A stretch of DNA of 64,000 bases from Oscillospiraceae bacterium (GTDB lineage Bacteria; Bacillota; Clostridia; Oscillospirales; Oscillospiraceae). Under the pieces are notes generated by a model, which had not been told where the DNA came from, searched no databases, and saw only the letters and a list, made by a program, of their open reading frames with translations. A program made the position numbers and the translations under genes. The DNA is taken from the NCBI GenBank assembly GCA_902785905.1, contig CADAAM010000023.1:1-64000 (forward strand), written 5' to 3'. The number at the start of each line of letters is the position of its first letter. Position 1 is the stretch's first letter. Shown here one piece after another: positions 43,914 to 52,820 of the stretch.

Positions 43914-44474
43914 TCACGGATTTGCTTTTTCAAAAGACAGCGCGCAGAAGAAAAGTGCCAGCATGAACGAGAGCATGCTGAACTCCTTCAGCCATGTGGA
44001 CAGGGGAACGGCCGGCACCGTGCCGAGCAGGACGGGGAGGTCGTCTATGAAGACATGCTTCAAAAACGGAAGGAGAAAGAGAATCGCCAAAACCCATTTT
44101 GTTTTGATCACATACAGGACTGTCAGCAGCCACAGCACGACGATCAGAAGATAAAGAGCGGCGGCCAGGCTGTGATGCAGCAGTCCCGCCTCGCGGGGGT
44201 CGAGTATGAGCTTGAAGGCAAAGCCCAGAACGCCGATACAGACGGGAAAAACGGAAAGCCACAGCGCCCGACGGCCGAATTTCAGGATCACAAGGATCAT
44301 CAGCAGGGCACTGAGAACAGGCAGAAAGACCAGCGCCGCGGCGACGACCGGCTTGTTCAGCCGATCAGCGTATCCGAGAATCTGCATGGGAATACAAAAA
44401 GCAAAGGCAAGCATGCTGTCAATTGCCGCGGGGCGTCCGGGATCGATCCGGAAGCCCCGTTTTTCTTCTTTCAC
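43914..44474 (-). CDS. Small polytopic membrane protein, unknown
   Basis: I do not recognise this 186-residue protein. It has about six hydrophobic segments (LAFAFCIPMQILGYA, VVAAALVFLPVLSALLMILVIL, LSVFPVCIGVLGFAFKLIL, LAAALYLLIVVLWLLTVLYVI, VLAILFLLPFLKHVF, LSFMLALFFCALSF). The GTG at 44474 is preferred since GAGAGGAAG lies about 10 bases upstream; the longer ATG at 44540 adds a hydrophilic stretch without a site. It stands alone, convergent with folT. Confidence 0.6.
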   Translation of the reverse strand: MKEEKRGFRIDPGRPAAIDSMLAFAFCIPMQILGYADRLNKPVVAAALVFLPVLSALLMILVILKFGRRALWLSVFPVCIGVLGFAFKLILDPREAGLLHHSLAAALYLLIVVLWLLTVLYVIKTKWVLAILFLLPFLKHVFIDDLPVLLGTVPAVPLSTWLKEFSMLSFMLALFFCALSFEKANP

Positions 44475-44913
44475 AGGAAACACTTCCTCTCCGCCGTGCA
44501 GACTGCCGGGGTGAGACGACGGAATTTCTCTCAAGCCCACCGGCCGCTGATCAAAGTGGATTCAGGGACTGGATTTCGTCTTTGACCGCGGAATAAAAAA
44601 ACTACGGAGACTCAAGCGGAAAGCATTTGTGGTCATCCGGTTCAAGCGGATCACAGCCGATACTGAATTCTTTCTGCTCAATTTGAAAGTCTATATAATA
44701 TGACTGATATAAACCCACCTAAAAGCACATTTTTAATATTCTACATCAACAAAGAGTGTTTTACAACAAACAAAACCCCGCTGCAGGGTTGCTCCGCAGC
44801 GACAGAAACAATAGTGGTGATAGACCACATGCTGCCCGTACAATTAAGAATTGAAAATAAGCTCCTAAAGCTGTATTATATAGGCACACTACTGTCTGGC
44901 AAGTGAATGTGCT
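44475..44913. other. AT-richer intergenic region before the Mrr island
   Basis: No convincing gene. TTTCTG-N17-TATAAT at 44671-44699 could be a promoter for the island. At 44764-44806 an ACAACAAACAAAAC stretch is followed by an imperfect hairpin (CCCCGCTGC, CTCCGCAGCG). A similar hairpin lies beyond the island at 46688-46732. A 68-codon frame at 44700 has no ribosome binding site and was not accepted. Confidence 0.4.
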
Positions 44914-45900
44914 ATGGTCGAAGAAGGAAAAATGTGGGGAATCCACACGCAGGATGATTACCTTTTCCTGCACGGTAACGTTATTGCAGTTGGCTGGAAA
45001 GAGATGGGGGATCTGTCTACCATTGCGCCAGACCGAGAATCCTTCAGGGAAAAGTATGCCGTCGCATACCCGGATTCCAAAAAGGGTAGCATTTCCACAA
45101 GCTCAGGAATGCTCTATCGCTTCGTCCATGAGATGCAGCTTGGTGATTATGTGGTGTTTCCATCAAAGACTGACCGAATGGTGAACATTGGCGTAGTCGA
45201 CGGCGATTATCAGTATGTGCCCGATGCTGTTGAATACAAGCAGCAGCGCCGAGTCAAGTGGATTAAGCACCTCCCGCGCACATCATTCTCTCAAGGAGCG
45301 CTGTATGAAATAGGGTCATTTATGTCCCTCTTCACCGTAAAGAACTATGCTGATGAGTTTCTTGCGGCTCTCGACAAAGGATTCAAGAAAGAGCTTCCGG
45401 TCGAGGATGAAAGCGTTGGCGCAACTGCAGACGAGATCATTGAGAGCACAAAGGATTTCATCCTCAAAGAAATCAGTCGTCAGCTCAAGGGCTATGATCT
45501 CGAAGAGTTTGTGGCGGACCTGTTGCAGGCAATGGGATACAGGACGACAGTTTCTCCGCATGGTGGAGATAACGGAATCGACATTACTGCCTACAAGGAT
45601 GAACTCCCGCCTCGAATTCTCGTTCAGGTAAAGAGTCAAGATGGGGATATAAAGGAAACGACTATCCAGTCGCTCAAAGGTGCAATGCGCGAGGGAGATT
45701 ATGGGCTGTTTGTGACGCTGTCCAACTATACGAAAAACGCGAAGAAGTATCTCGAAAGCACGCCGATCATCCGGGGAATCAACGGAACAGAATTGGTGGA
45801 GCTTGTTTTGAAGTATTACGGGCAGCTCAGTGAAAAGTATCAGAAAATGATACCGCTAAAAATGGTTTACATACCCGTGACAAGAGAGCAAGAAGAATAA
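44914..45900 (+). CDS. Mrr-type restriction endonuclease-like protein
   Basis: A 328-residue nuclease candidate. N-terminal 160 residues match the module found before Mrr domains in some proteins (WGIHTQDDYLFLHGNVIAVGWKEMGDLS, then GDYVVFPS). The C-terminal Mrr domain (about 195-300) shows LEEFVADLLQAMGYR, GGDNGIDITAY and ILVQVKSQ, giving Glu198, Asp223 and Gln238-x-Lys240 as the PD-(D/E)xK-type site. Mrr enzymes cut modified DNA. An ATG at 44932 behind GAAGGA is an alternative start. Codon use and base composition are visibly more AT-rich than in neighbours, suggesting transfer. Operon with the next gene (9-base gap). Confidence 0.85.
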   Translation: MVEEGKMWGIHTQDDYLFLHGNVIAVGWKEMGDLSTIAPDRESFREKYAVAYPDSKKGSISTSSGMLYRFVHEMQLGDYVVFPSKTDRMVNIGVVDGDYQYVPDAVEYKQQRRVKWIKHLPRTSFSQGALYEIGSFMSLFTVKNYADEFLAALDKGFKKELPVEDESVGATADEIIESTKDFILKEISRQLKGYDLEEFVADLLQAMGYRTTVSPHGGDNGIDITAYKDELPPRILVQVKSQDGDIKETTIQSLKGAMREGDYGLFVTLSNYTKNAKKYLESTPIIRGINGTELVELVLKYYGQLSEKYQKMIPLKMVYIPVTREQEE

Positions 45901-45909
45901 GGAGCCGAT

Positions 45910-46581
45910 ATGCACCCTCTTTCACGCCAATTCGCAGATTACTGCGAGGGTCACTTTGATCTCGAACATCAAGTGAATTACCATTATCAATCTTTGCCAA
46001 TTTGCCTTATAGACTGTGTCTATTCACTGCGCGCAAAATATGAGTCAATAACGCTGCCTGTTGTACAGCGTTATGCTGATGCCTATATGGGTGGTGAAAG
46101 ATACGCGTCAGGAGACACCATCTCTTCGCTTATTGAACGGATCGATAGTTGCGGTGGTCCTTGTGCTTTTGCCGAGAAGGTCGTAAAAAACCATCAGAAA
46201 TTGGGGCGTTCTCTAACTCCAAAAGAGGAAGCCGTTTATCAACTGGCCCATTATTTGAAGCTGTTACAGATAGAAACGCTGGAGGATTTCCAGCAGTATG
46301 AGTCACCAGAACTTTTAGAGGTTGTCATTCGAGCTGTGAAAGGTATCTCCGATGCCGGGGTCAACTACTTGTTCATGCTTGCAGGCGACCCGAATAGAGT
46401 GAAGCCGGATGTCCACATCCACCATAGCATTGTTGATGCCTGTGGAAGAGACGTATCAAATGAAGAGTGCCAGGCCCTATTTACAGAAGCAGTTGAATTA
46501 TTAAAGCCCAAGCACGAGGGGCTGACCGTTGCTGCGCTTGATAATACAATCTGGCGCTTTTACTCAAAAGCAAGCACATGA
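45910..46581 (+). CDS. HhH-GPD-like protein, partner of the Mrr nuclease
   Basis: A 223-residue, mainly helical protein without a family I can name. Residues 144-170 read KGISDAGVNYLFMLAGD then PNRVKPDVHI, which resembles the helix-hairpin-helix plus catalytic-Asp element of endonuclease III-type DNA glycosylases (Asp167); the Lys of bifunctional enzymes is absent. AAGGAG lies 6 bases before ATG, directly after the Mrr stop, so they are co-expressed. A role in recognising or excising modified bases next to an Mrr nuclease is inference. Confidence 0.65.
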   Translation: MHPLSRQFADYCEGHFDLEHQVNYHYQSLPICLIDCVYSLRAKYESITLPVVQRYADAYMGGERYASGDTISSLIERIDSCGGPCAFAEKVVKNHQKLGRSLTPKEEAVYQLAHYLKLLQIETLEDFQQYESPELLEVVIRAVKGISDAGVNYLFMLAGDPNRVKPDVHIHHSIVDACGRDVSNEECQALFTEAVELLKPKHEGLTVAALDNTIWRFYSKAST

Positions 46582-46583
46582 AG

Positions 46584-46660
46584 TCAAATTGAACGATTCC
46601 CCCTCTGTGAGAACGATACCCCTCAAATTGAACGATACCCTTCTGTGAGAACGATTTGTC
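46584..46660 (+). repeat. Two ~39-bp direct repeats beyond the island
   Basis: Unit 1 (46584-46622) and unit 2 (46623-46660) both read TCAAATTGAACGAT, a C-rich spacer, TCTGTGAGAACGAT. Each unit itself contains two GAACGAT boxes. It resembles the multiple terminal repeats at ends of some transposons; no transposase is present. Confidence 0.7.
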
Positions 46661-46806
46661 TCCGAGGGGAAGAACGGCAAGTTTACATAACAACAAAACG
46701 CCGCTGCGGAAATAGCTCCGTGGCGGCGTTGCTTTTCGGTAATTATAATAAAAATGTTCTGAAACAGCCAGATTTCGACGTTCTCAGAACATTTTCAGGC
46801 AAAAGA

Positions 46807-46843
46807 AAAAGGCAGGTAATTCTATCAAAATTACCTACCTTTT
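46807..46843 (-). terminator. Terminator of tRNA-Ser
   Basis: On the minus strand AGGTAGGTAATT pairs with AATTACCTGCCT, followed by TTTTTC; it starts 2 bases after the tRNA 3' end. Confidence 0.85.
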
Positions 46844-46844
46844 A

Positions 46845-46937
46845 TGGCGGAGATGGAGAGATTCGAACTCTCGAGGAGCTTTTGACCCCTACACGATTTC
46901 CAATCGTGCGCGCTCGACCAACTACGCGACATCTCCG
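46845..46937 (-). tRNA. tRNA-Ser (anticodon GGA)
   Basis: On the minus strand the acceptor arms CGGAGAT and ATCTCCG flank a class II tRNA with encoded CCA. The anticodon stem-loop is ACGAT-TGGAA-ATCGT with GGA, there is a long variable arm typical of tRNA-Ser, and the T loop reads GTTCGAATC. Length 93 bases including CCA. Confidence 0.96.
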
Positions 46938-47044
46938 TGTTGCCTCTGCGAAAGTCAAGAATTATTTTTTCTTTTTTGATCCTTTCGGAGAATAAACAGG
47001 ACATGTGCGGCAGACACTGTTTCTGCATGAGAGGAGAGACAAGC

Positions 47045-47485
47045 ATGGACATGAACAGGGAAGAGTATAAGCAATATGCCGAACAGCACATGCCGCGCTC
47101 CAGGGCGGGACGGAACATGCTGCGCGCCTTTGTGACGGGCGGGCTGATCTGCACGGCAGGCGAGGCGCTGAGCCGCTTCTTTCTGTCGCGCGGGCTCGAC
47201 GAGGAGGCCGCGTCCACGGCGGTCGCAGTGACGCTCATTGTGCTGGGCGCGGCGCTCACGGCCCTCGGCGTCTATGACAGGCTGGCCAAGTTCGGCGGGG
47301 CGGGGACGCTGGTACCCATCACCGGCTTTGCAAACGCCGTCACCGCACCGGCCCTGGAATTTAAAACCGAGGGGAAAATCACCGGCACGGCCGCCAAAAT
47401 GTTCGTGATCGCGGGGCCTGTCATCGTCTACGGCGTGAGCGCCGGCGCGGTCTACGGACTGATCCTGTGGCTTGTGGGGCTGTAG
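47045..47485 (+). CDS. spoVAC: Stage V sporulation protein AC
   Basis: A 146-residue membrane protein of the SpoVA channel that moves dipicolinic acid across the spore inner membrane. It starts MDMNREEYKQYAEQHMPRSR, then AFVTGGLICTAGEALSRFF and the typical FGGAGTLVPITGFANAVTAPALEFKTEG (positions about 80-107). ATG 47045 follows GAGGAGAG. spoVAD and spoVAE do not follow; the next gene is hypF. It is good evidence for a spore-former. Confidence 0.92.
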   Translation: MDMNREEYKQYAEQHMPRSRAGRNMLRAFVTGGLICTAGEALSRFFLSRGLDEEAASTAVAVTLIVLGAALTALGVYDRLAKFGGAGTLVPITGFANAVTAPALEFKTEGKITGTAAKMFVIAGPVIVYGVSAGAVYGLILWLVGL

Positions 47486-47540
47486 CGCGTCAGCCCCGCA
47501 GGCCCTTTGCAGAAAACAGGGGAAAAAAGAAAGTCGGTCC

Positions 47541-47568
47541 TTGTAAAATGCACAAACTGTGCTATAAT
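47541..47568 (+). promoter_or_regulatory. Promoter of the hyp/hydrogenase operon
   Basis: TTGTAA, 16 bases, TATAAT, 80 bases before the hypF start. No other clear promoter was seen before 61 kb in this direction. Confidence 0.55.
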
Positions 47569-47648
47569 AATAAAAGATTTTTATGTAATCTTGTCATATA
47601 TTTAACCAAGTTCCGCGTTCGCGGAAAGGTTCGGCAGGGGGAGTCGGA

Positions 47649-49880
47649 TTGAGCTTGAACCGCGCGTGGATACATATACGCGGCATCGTGCAGGGAGTGG
47701 GCTTTCGCCCCTTTATCCACAAGCTGGTGCGGGAGCGGGACCTGCGCGGTACGATCAAAAACACCTCCTCCGGCGTGGAGCTGGAGCTCGAGGGGGAACG
47801 GGCGCAGCTTGAGGCGCTGATCGAGGAGCTGCCCCGGCGCGCACCGAAGCTCGCCGTGATCGAGGAGATCGAGACAGCATACTCGGACGAGCTCAGGGGC
47901 TTTGCGGATTTTGAAATTTTATCCAGTAAAACCGAGGCCTTGCGCGACACGCTGATCTCTCCCGACATCTGCATCTGCGACGACTGCCTGCGGGAGCTTT
48001 CAGACCCGAAGGACCGCCGCTACCGCTATCCCTTCATCAACTGCACCAACTGCGGCCCGCGCTTTACAATTATAAAAGATGTGCCCTATGACCGGGCCAG
48101 GACATCCATGGCGGCCTTTCCCATGTGCCCGGACTGTGACAGGGAATACCGTGACATCGAAAACCGGCGCTACCACGCCCAGCCGGACTGCTGCCCGGTC
48201 TGCGGGCCGAAGCTCTTCTATCTGGACGCGGAGGGGAAGCGCATCGAGGGCGACGCCGTTGAGCTTGCGCGAAGTACGCTGAAAGCGGGCGGCATCGTCG
48301 CGGTCAAGGGACTGGGCGGCATCCACCTCGCCTGCCGCTGCGACGAGCCCGAGATCGCCCAAACGCTCAGACGCCGCAAGCAGCGGGACGAGAAGCCCTT
48401 CGCCGTCATGTGCCGGAACGCTGACTGCGCGGCGAAAATCTGCGAGCTTTCCGACGGGGAGCGCGCGGTGCTCGAGGGCTTCCGGCGGCCCATCGTCTTA
48501 TTGAAAAAGAGAGAGCCGGGGCTGCGGCATATCAGCGAGAATGGCTTCATCGGCGTGATGCTGCCGTATACGCCGCTGCATGTGCTGCTGTTCGGGGACG
48601 ACATCGACATGCTCGTGATGACGAGCGCGAACCTCTCCGACACGCCCATGATCACCGGGAACGACGAAGCCGTGCGGAAGCTGCGCGACATCGCGGACGG
48701 CTTTCTGCTCCACAACCGGGACATTCAGACCCGCTGCGACGACTCGCTCTGCTGGGTATTGGACGGAAAGGAGTACTTTGCCAGGCGCTCTCGCGGCTAT
48801 GTGCCGTTTCCCGTGCGCATGCAGCGGGAGCTGCCGCCCATCCTCGCCTGCGGGGCCGAGCAGAAGGCCAGCTTCTGCCTCTCGCGCGGGGCCTGTGTCT
48901 TCCCGAGCCAGCACATCGGAGATCTCAAAAACATGGAGACCTTCGACTGCTATACCGAACAGATCGCGCACTTTGAGCGCCTGTTCGACATTCGCCCGAA
49001 GGCCCTGGTCTGCGACCTGCACCCGGATTATCTATCCACCGAGTATGCCGCCGAGCGGGCGGAACGAGAGGGGATAGCGCTGCTCCGCGTCCAGCACCAC
49101 CACGCCCACCTCGCCGCCTGTCTGGCGGACAACCTGGTCGAGGAAAAGGTCATTGGCCTTGTGTGGGACGGCGTGGGCCTCGGCACCGACGGGACAAGCT
49201 GGGGCGCCGAGTGTCTGATCGGCGATTATCAAGGCTTTGAGCGCTTCGGGTCGATCAGGCCCATCCCTCTGATCGGCGGGGACCTGGCGACAAAGGAGAT
49301 TGACCGCCTGGCCTTTGCCCTGCTGCATGAGGCGGGGCTGGAGGCGGGGGAGATCCCCAACGCCGAACTCTATGAAAAGATGCTGCGCGCCGGGCTCAAC
49401 TGCCCGCCGTCCTCCGGGATGGGGCGGCTGTTTGACGGCGTCGCGGCGCTGCTCAACATCAAGACGTGGTGCAGCTACGAGGGGCAGGGCGCGGTCCTGC
49501 TCGAGGCCGCGGCGGCGGAGGATGACGGCGTGTTCCCGATCGTATTGGACGGGACGCCGCTGCGCTTCGACTGGCGGGAGATGATACGCGCGCTGGTCAA
49601 GGAGCGGGACGCGGGGACAGAGCCCGGGCGCCTCGCGGCAAGGTTTATGAATACGCTGGTTGAGATGGCTGTCCGCCAGTGCGTCAGGGCACGGGAGGCG
49701 ACGGGACTTCATACCGTGGCCCTCTCCGGAGGCAGCTTTCAGAATATGTATGTAATGAAGCGGCTTCCCGAGAGGCTTGCGGCTGAGGGCTTCCGTGTGC
49801 TGCGGCACCGGCGGGTGTCCGCCAACGACGAGGGGCTGTCTCTGGGGCAGCTCATGATCGCCGCGGCTTGCCTCCCCTGA
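47649..49880 (+). CDS. hypF: Carbamoyltransferase HypF
   Basis: A 743-residue enzyme that makes the CN ligands of the [NiFe] site from carbamoyl phosphate with HypE. Domains in order: acylphosphatase (GIVQGVGFRPFIHKLVRE), two zinc fingers (CICDDCLREL to CTNCGPRF; CPDCDREY to CCPVCGP), YrdC-like domain (GGIVAVKGLGGIHLACR), and a Kae1-like C-terminal domain with VQHHHAHLAA and WDGVGLGTDG. Start is TTG 49-type: TTG 47649 behind GGGGGAG. Its last three codons and stop lie inside a family C repeat. Confidence 0.95.
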   Translation: MSLNRAWIHIRGIVQGVGFRPFIHKLVRERDLRGTIKNTSSGVELELEGERAQLEALIEELPRRAPKLAVIEEIETAYSDELRGFADFEILSSKTEALRDTLISPDICICDDCLRELSDPKDRRYRYPFINCTNCGPRFTIIKDVPYDRARTSMAAFPMCPDCDREYRDIENRRYHAQPDCCPVCGPKLFYLDAEGKRIEGDAVELARSTLKAGGIVAVKGLGGIHLACRCDEPEIAQTLRRRKQRDEKPFAVMCRNADCAAKICELSDGERAVLEGFRRPIVLLKKREPGLRHISENGFIGVMLPYTPLHVLLFGDDIDMLVMTSANLSDTPMITGNDEAVRKLRDIADGFLLHNRDIQTRCDDSLCWVLDGKEYFARRSRGYVPFPVRMQRELPPILACGAEQKASFCLSRGACVFPSQHIGDLKNMETFDCYTEQIAHFERLFDIRPKALVCDLHPDYLSTEYAAERAEREGIALLRVQHHHAHLAACLADNLVEEKVIGLVWDGVGLGTDGTSWGAECLIGDYQGFERFGSIRPIPLIGGDLATKEIDRLAFALLHEAGLEAGEIPNAELYEKMLRAGLNCPPSSGMGRLFDGVAALLNIKTWCSYEGQGAVLLEAAAAEDDGVFPIVLDGTPLRFDWREMIRALVKERDAGTEPGRLAARFMNTLVEMAVRQCVRAREATGLHTVALSGGSFQNMYVMKRLPERLAAEGFRVLRHRRVSANDEGLSLGQLMIAAACLP

Positions 49881-50048
49881 AAGGGGAGGTGCCCGAAGGG
49901 CGGAGGGTTTTTCGACGACGGACGAACCCCTCAGTCATGGCCTCGCGGAACCCCTTCCACCGCTGAAGCGGTCCCCCTCCCCCAATCGCCGCAAGCGGCT
50001 TGGGGAGGCAAGGGCCATGACAGCTCCCCCTTGCAGGGGAGCCAATAA
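49867..50048 (+). repeat. Family C element between hypF and hypC
   Basis: Starts CTTGCCTCCCCTGAAAGGGG and ends GGGGAGCCAATAAG. Inside: GTGCCCGAAGGGCGGAGGG, CAGTCATGGCC inverted as GGCCATGACAG, and a CCGCTTGCGGCGATTGGG-like palindrome. It overlaps the end of hypF and ends about 13 bases before the hypC start, so it is transcribed within the operon. Confidence 0.85.
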
Positions 50049-50061
50049 GGAGATTGATTCC

Positions 50062-50283
50062 ATGTGTCTTGCGATACCCCTGCAATTGCTTGAGATAAAC
50101 GGCAATACCGCCATCGGCGAGGCGATGGGGATGCGCCGGGAAATTCGGGTGGACTTCATCGAAAACCCGCAGGTCGGCGACTATGTGATCGTCCACGCGG
50201 GCTTCGCCATCGAGCGCCTGCCCGAACAACAGGCCCTGAACGATCTGGAGGCCTGGGAGGAAGTGCGCGATGCCCTGGGATAA
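50062..50283 (+). CDS. hypC: Hydrogenase maturation chaperone HypC
   Basis: A 73-residue chaperone that carries the Fe(CN)2CO unit with HypD to the large subunit. It starts MCLAIPLQLLEINGNTA; the Cys2 essential for iron binding is exposed after Met removal. AAGGAG lies 9 bases before ATG 50062. It overlaps hypD by 14 bases. Confidence 0.95.
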   Translation: MCLAIPLQLLEINGNTAIGEAMGMRREIRVDFIENPQVGDYVIVHAGFAIERLPEQQALNDLEAWEEVRDALG

Positions 50284-51352
50284 GGAGAAGACGCGCCGCC
50301 TTTTAGACGGGATCGAACGCCTGGCCCCAAAGGAGCTTCGCCTCATGGAGGTCTGCGGCACCCACACCATGGCGATCGCCGCCTCCGGCCTCAAGTCCAT
50401 GCTGCCTTCGACGGTGAAGCTCCTGTCCGGGCCGGGCTGCCCGGTCTGCGTCACGCCGCCCCAGGTGATCGACAAGGTGCTGGAGCTGAGCATGGAAAAG
50501 GATGTGATCCTCGCCAGCTACGGCGACATGCTCCGCGTACCCGGCAGCCGGGTGGGGGACAGCCTGTTGAGGCGAAGGGCCCTCGGCGCGCATGTGGAGA
50601 CGGTCTACTCCGCCGTGGACGCGGTGGACCTCGCCCTGCAGCACCCGGACAGACAGGTGGTCTTCCTCGGCGTCGGCTTTGAGACCACAGCCCCCGGCAC
50701 CGCCGCCGCCGTGCTGACGGCAAAGGAGAAGGGCGCAAAGAACTTCACGCTCTGGTCCATGCTCAAAACCGTGGAGCCCGCGCTCAGGGCGCTGATCAAG
50801 TCGGACGGCTTCAACGTCGACGGCTTTCTCTGCCCCGGCCATGTGGCGACGATCATCGGCGCGAAGGGCTTTCGCTTTTTGCCGGATGAATACGGCCTGC
50901 CCGCTGTGGTGGCTGGATTTGAACCGGAGGACATCCTGCTCGCGGTGTATAAGCTGGTCAAACAGCTCAGCGAGAAGGAGCCGAAACTGGAAAACGAATA
51001 TACCCGCGCGGTCAGCTTTGACGGGAACAGGCTGGCGCAGCGGATCATGGAAGAGTGCTTTGAGCCCCGCTTCGATCTCTGGCGCGGTCTCGGCGGGATT
51101 GACGGAAGCGGTCTCGGCCTGCGAGGAGAGCTGTCCGGCTTTGACGCGCAGCGGCGCTTCAAGATCACAATCCCGACAAGCGAGACGCCGACGGCCTGCC
51201 GCTGCGGCGAGGTCATCACCGGCAGACTCGCCCCGGCGCTCTGCCCGCTTTTCGGCAAGCGCTGCACGCCGGAGGACCCGGTCGGCCCCTGCATGGTGTC
51301 CTCGGAGGGCGCCTGCGCCGCAGCGTGGAAATATGAGGGCCTCCCTCTTTGA
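50270..51352 (+). CDS. hypD: Hydrogenase maturation protein HypD
   Basis: A 360-residue iron-sulfur protein that assembles Fe(CN)2CO with HypC. Conserved motifs: MEVCGTHTMAIAASGLKSML, LLSGPGCPVCVTP, GVGFETTAPGTA, GFLCPGHVATIIG and, at the C-terminus, the cluster cysteines in CRCGEVITG and GPCMVSSEGACAA. Full length. The stop lies inside a family C repeat. Confidence 0.96.
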   Translation: MPWDKEKTRRLLDGIERLAPKELRLMEVCGTHTMAIAASGLKSMLPSTVKLLSGPGCPVCVTPPQVIDKVLELSMEKDVILASYGDMLRVPGSRVGDSLLRRRALGAHVETVYSAVDAVDLALQHPDRQVVFLGVGFETTAPGTAAAVLTAKEKGAKNFTLWSMLKTVEPALRALIKSDGFNVDGFLCPGHVATIIGAKGFRFLPDEYGLPAVVAGFEPEDILLAVYKLVKQLSEKEPKLENEYTRAVSFDGNRLAQRIMEECFEPRFDLWRGLGGIDGSGLGLRGELSGFDAQRRFKITIPTSETPTACRCGEVITGRLAPALCPLFGKRCTPEDPVGPCMVSSEGACAAAWKYEGLPL

Positions 51353-51556
51353 GGGAGGTGGCACGACCCTTGCCTCCCCCAGCCGCTTGCGGCGATCGGG
51401 GGAGGGGGACCGCTTCAGCGGTGGAAGGGGTTTCGCGAGGTCGTGACGAAAGGAGTCGGCGTGCGTCTCTTTAGTGCCCAAAAGATCGGGAGACTCCCTC
51501 AGTCACGGCGCTTGCGGGAGACGCGCCGTGACAGCTCCCTCAGAGAGGGAGCCATA
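51343..51556 (+). repeat. Family C element between hypD and hypE
   Basis: CCTCCCTCTTTGAGGGAGGT opens it (TGA is the hypD stop), followed by a second CTTGCCTCCC start. CAGTCACGGCG is inverted as CGCCGTGACAG, and it closes with GCTCCCTCAGAGAGGGAGCC. It ends 16 bases before the hypE start. Confidence 0.85.
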
Positions 51557-51572
51557 AAGGAAAAGGATTATT

Positions 51573-52571
51573 ATGGACGATATCATCACCCTGGATTATG
51601 GCAGCGGGGGGAAGAAGACCGCGCGGCTGATCGACGAGCTGCTGGTCCCTGCCTTCTCAAACCCCGCTTTGGAGGCCCTCGGCGACGGGGCGATCCTGGA
51701 CGGAGGCGAAAAGCTCGCCTTCTCCACGGACAGCTTCGTGGTCGACCCCATCTTTTTCCCCGGCGGGGACATCGGCAAGCTCGCCGTCTGCGGGACGGTC
51801 AACGATCTCGCGGTCTGCGGCGCGGAGCCGAAATATTTAAGCTGCGCATTCATTATCGAAGAGGGCCTGCCCCTGAAAGAGCTTGCGCGCGTCGTGCAGT
51901 CCATGCGGGACGCGGCCCGGCGGGCTGGCGTTCAGATCGTCACCGGCGACACAAAGGTCGTCGAGAAGGGGAGAGGGGACAAGCTCTATATCAACACCGC
52001 CGGGATCGGCTTTTTGAAATACCCCGGTCTCAGCCCGAAGAATATCCGCGCGGGGGACGCGGTGATCGTCTCCGGCACCGTCGGCGACCACGGCACCGCC
52101 GTCATGCTCGCGAGAAGCGGCATGATGGAGGGAGAGCTCAAGTCCGACTGTGCGGCGCTGAACAGACTGTGCGAGGCGATCCTCCATACCGGCGCGGCGG
52201 TGCGCGTGCTGCGCGACCCCACCCGCGGCGGCGTCGCCACGACGCTCAACGAGTTTGTTGAAGGAACAAAGCTCGGCATCGTACTCGAGGAGGAGAAAAT
52301 CCCCGTCAGCCCCCGGGTGAAGGCCGCCTGCGCCATGCTCGGATTAGAGCCGCTCTACTGCGCCAACGAGGGAAAGCTCCTCGCCGTGGTGGACGCGGGC
52401 GACGCGGAGCAGGTGCTGGACGCCATGCGCAAAACCGAAGAGGGCAGAGATGCCGCCCTGATCGGATATGTGAGCGCGGAGGTCCCCGGCAGACTCGTCA
52501 TGGAGACGAGCTTCGGCGGCAAGCGCATTTTGCAGAAGCTCACCGGCGCGCAGCTGCCGAGGATTTGCTGA
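51573..52571 (+). CDS. hypE: Hydrogenase maturation protein HypE
   Basis: A 332-residue PurM-like ATPase that dehydrates the HypF-made thiocarboxamide to thiocyanate. It shows LDYGSGGKKTARLIDELLV, LAFSTDSFVVDPIFFPGGDI, RDPTRGGVATTLNE and ends in PRIC, the C-terminal Cys that carries the CN group. ATG 51573 follows AAAGGA. Flanked on both sides by family C repeats. Confidence 0.96.
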   Translation: MDDIITLDYGSGGKKTARLIDELLVPAFSNPALEALGDGAILDGGEKLAFSTDSFVVDPIFFPGGDIGKLAVCGTVNDLAVCGAEPKYLSCAFIIEEGLPLKELARVVQSMRDAARRAGVQIVTGDTKVVEKGRGDKLYINTAGIGFLKYPGLSPKNIRAGDAVIVSGTVGDHGTAVMLARSGMMEGELKSDCAALNRLCEAILHTGAAVRVLRDPTRGGVATTLNEFVEGTKLGIVLEEEKIPVSPRVKAACAMLGLEPLYCANEGKLLAVVDAGDAEQVLDAMRKTEEGRDAALIGYVSAEVPGRLVMETSFGGKRILQKLTGAQLPRIC

Positions 52572-52576
52572 GAGCA

Positions 52577-52783
52577 CTTGCCTCCCTCCCTGAGGGAGGT
52601 GCCCCAGTGCTCACACTTAAGTGAGCGTCCAAATCTTTGATTTGGGTCACGCGAACTTATGCCTGCGGCAGGGGCGGAGGGAGTAAACGTGCGTCTTTCT
52701 GAGTGCTCAGAGGACGGGCGGCTCCCTCAGTCATGGCCTCGCGGGGGATCGGCCATGACAGCTCCCTCAGAGAGGGAGCCAAA
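52577..52783 (+). repeat. Family C element between hypE and the hydrogenase genes
   Basis: CTTGCCTCCCTCCCTGAGGG at the start and GCTCCCTCAGAGAGGGAGCC at the end, with CAGTCATGGCC/GGCCATGACAG inside. The central part differs from the other copies (two extra hairpins around CAAATCTTTGATTTGG). Confidence 0.85.
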
Positions 52784-52820
52784 GTAGTTTTTAATTATTA
52801 GAAATAGAGAGGTGAAAGGT

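Noticed and set aside
44700..44906. A 68-codon frame upstream of the Mrr gene
   Set aside because: No ribosome binding site, no recognisable features, and it covers a hairpin-bearing AT-rich leader.
44914..46937. Integrative element inserted in tRNA-Ser
   Set aside because: The tRNA is intact with its own terminator, no integrase is present and I see no second copy of the tRNA end, so site-specific integration cannot be supported.
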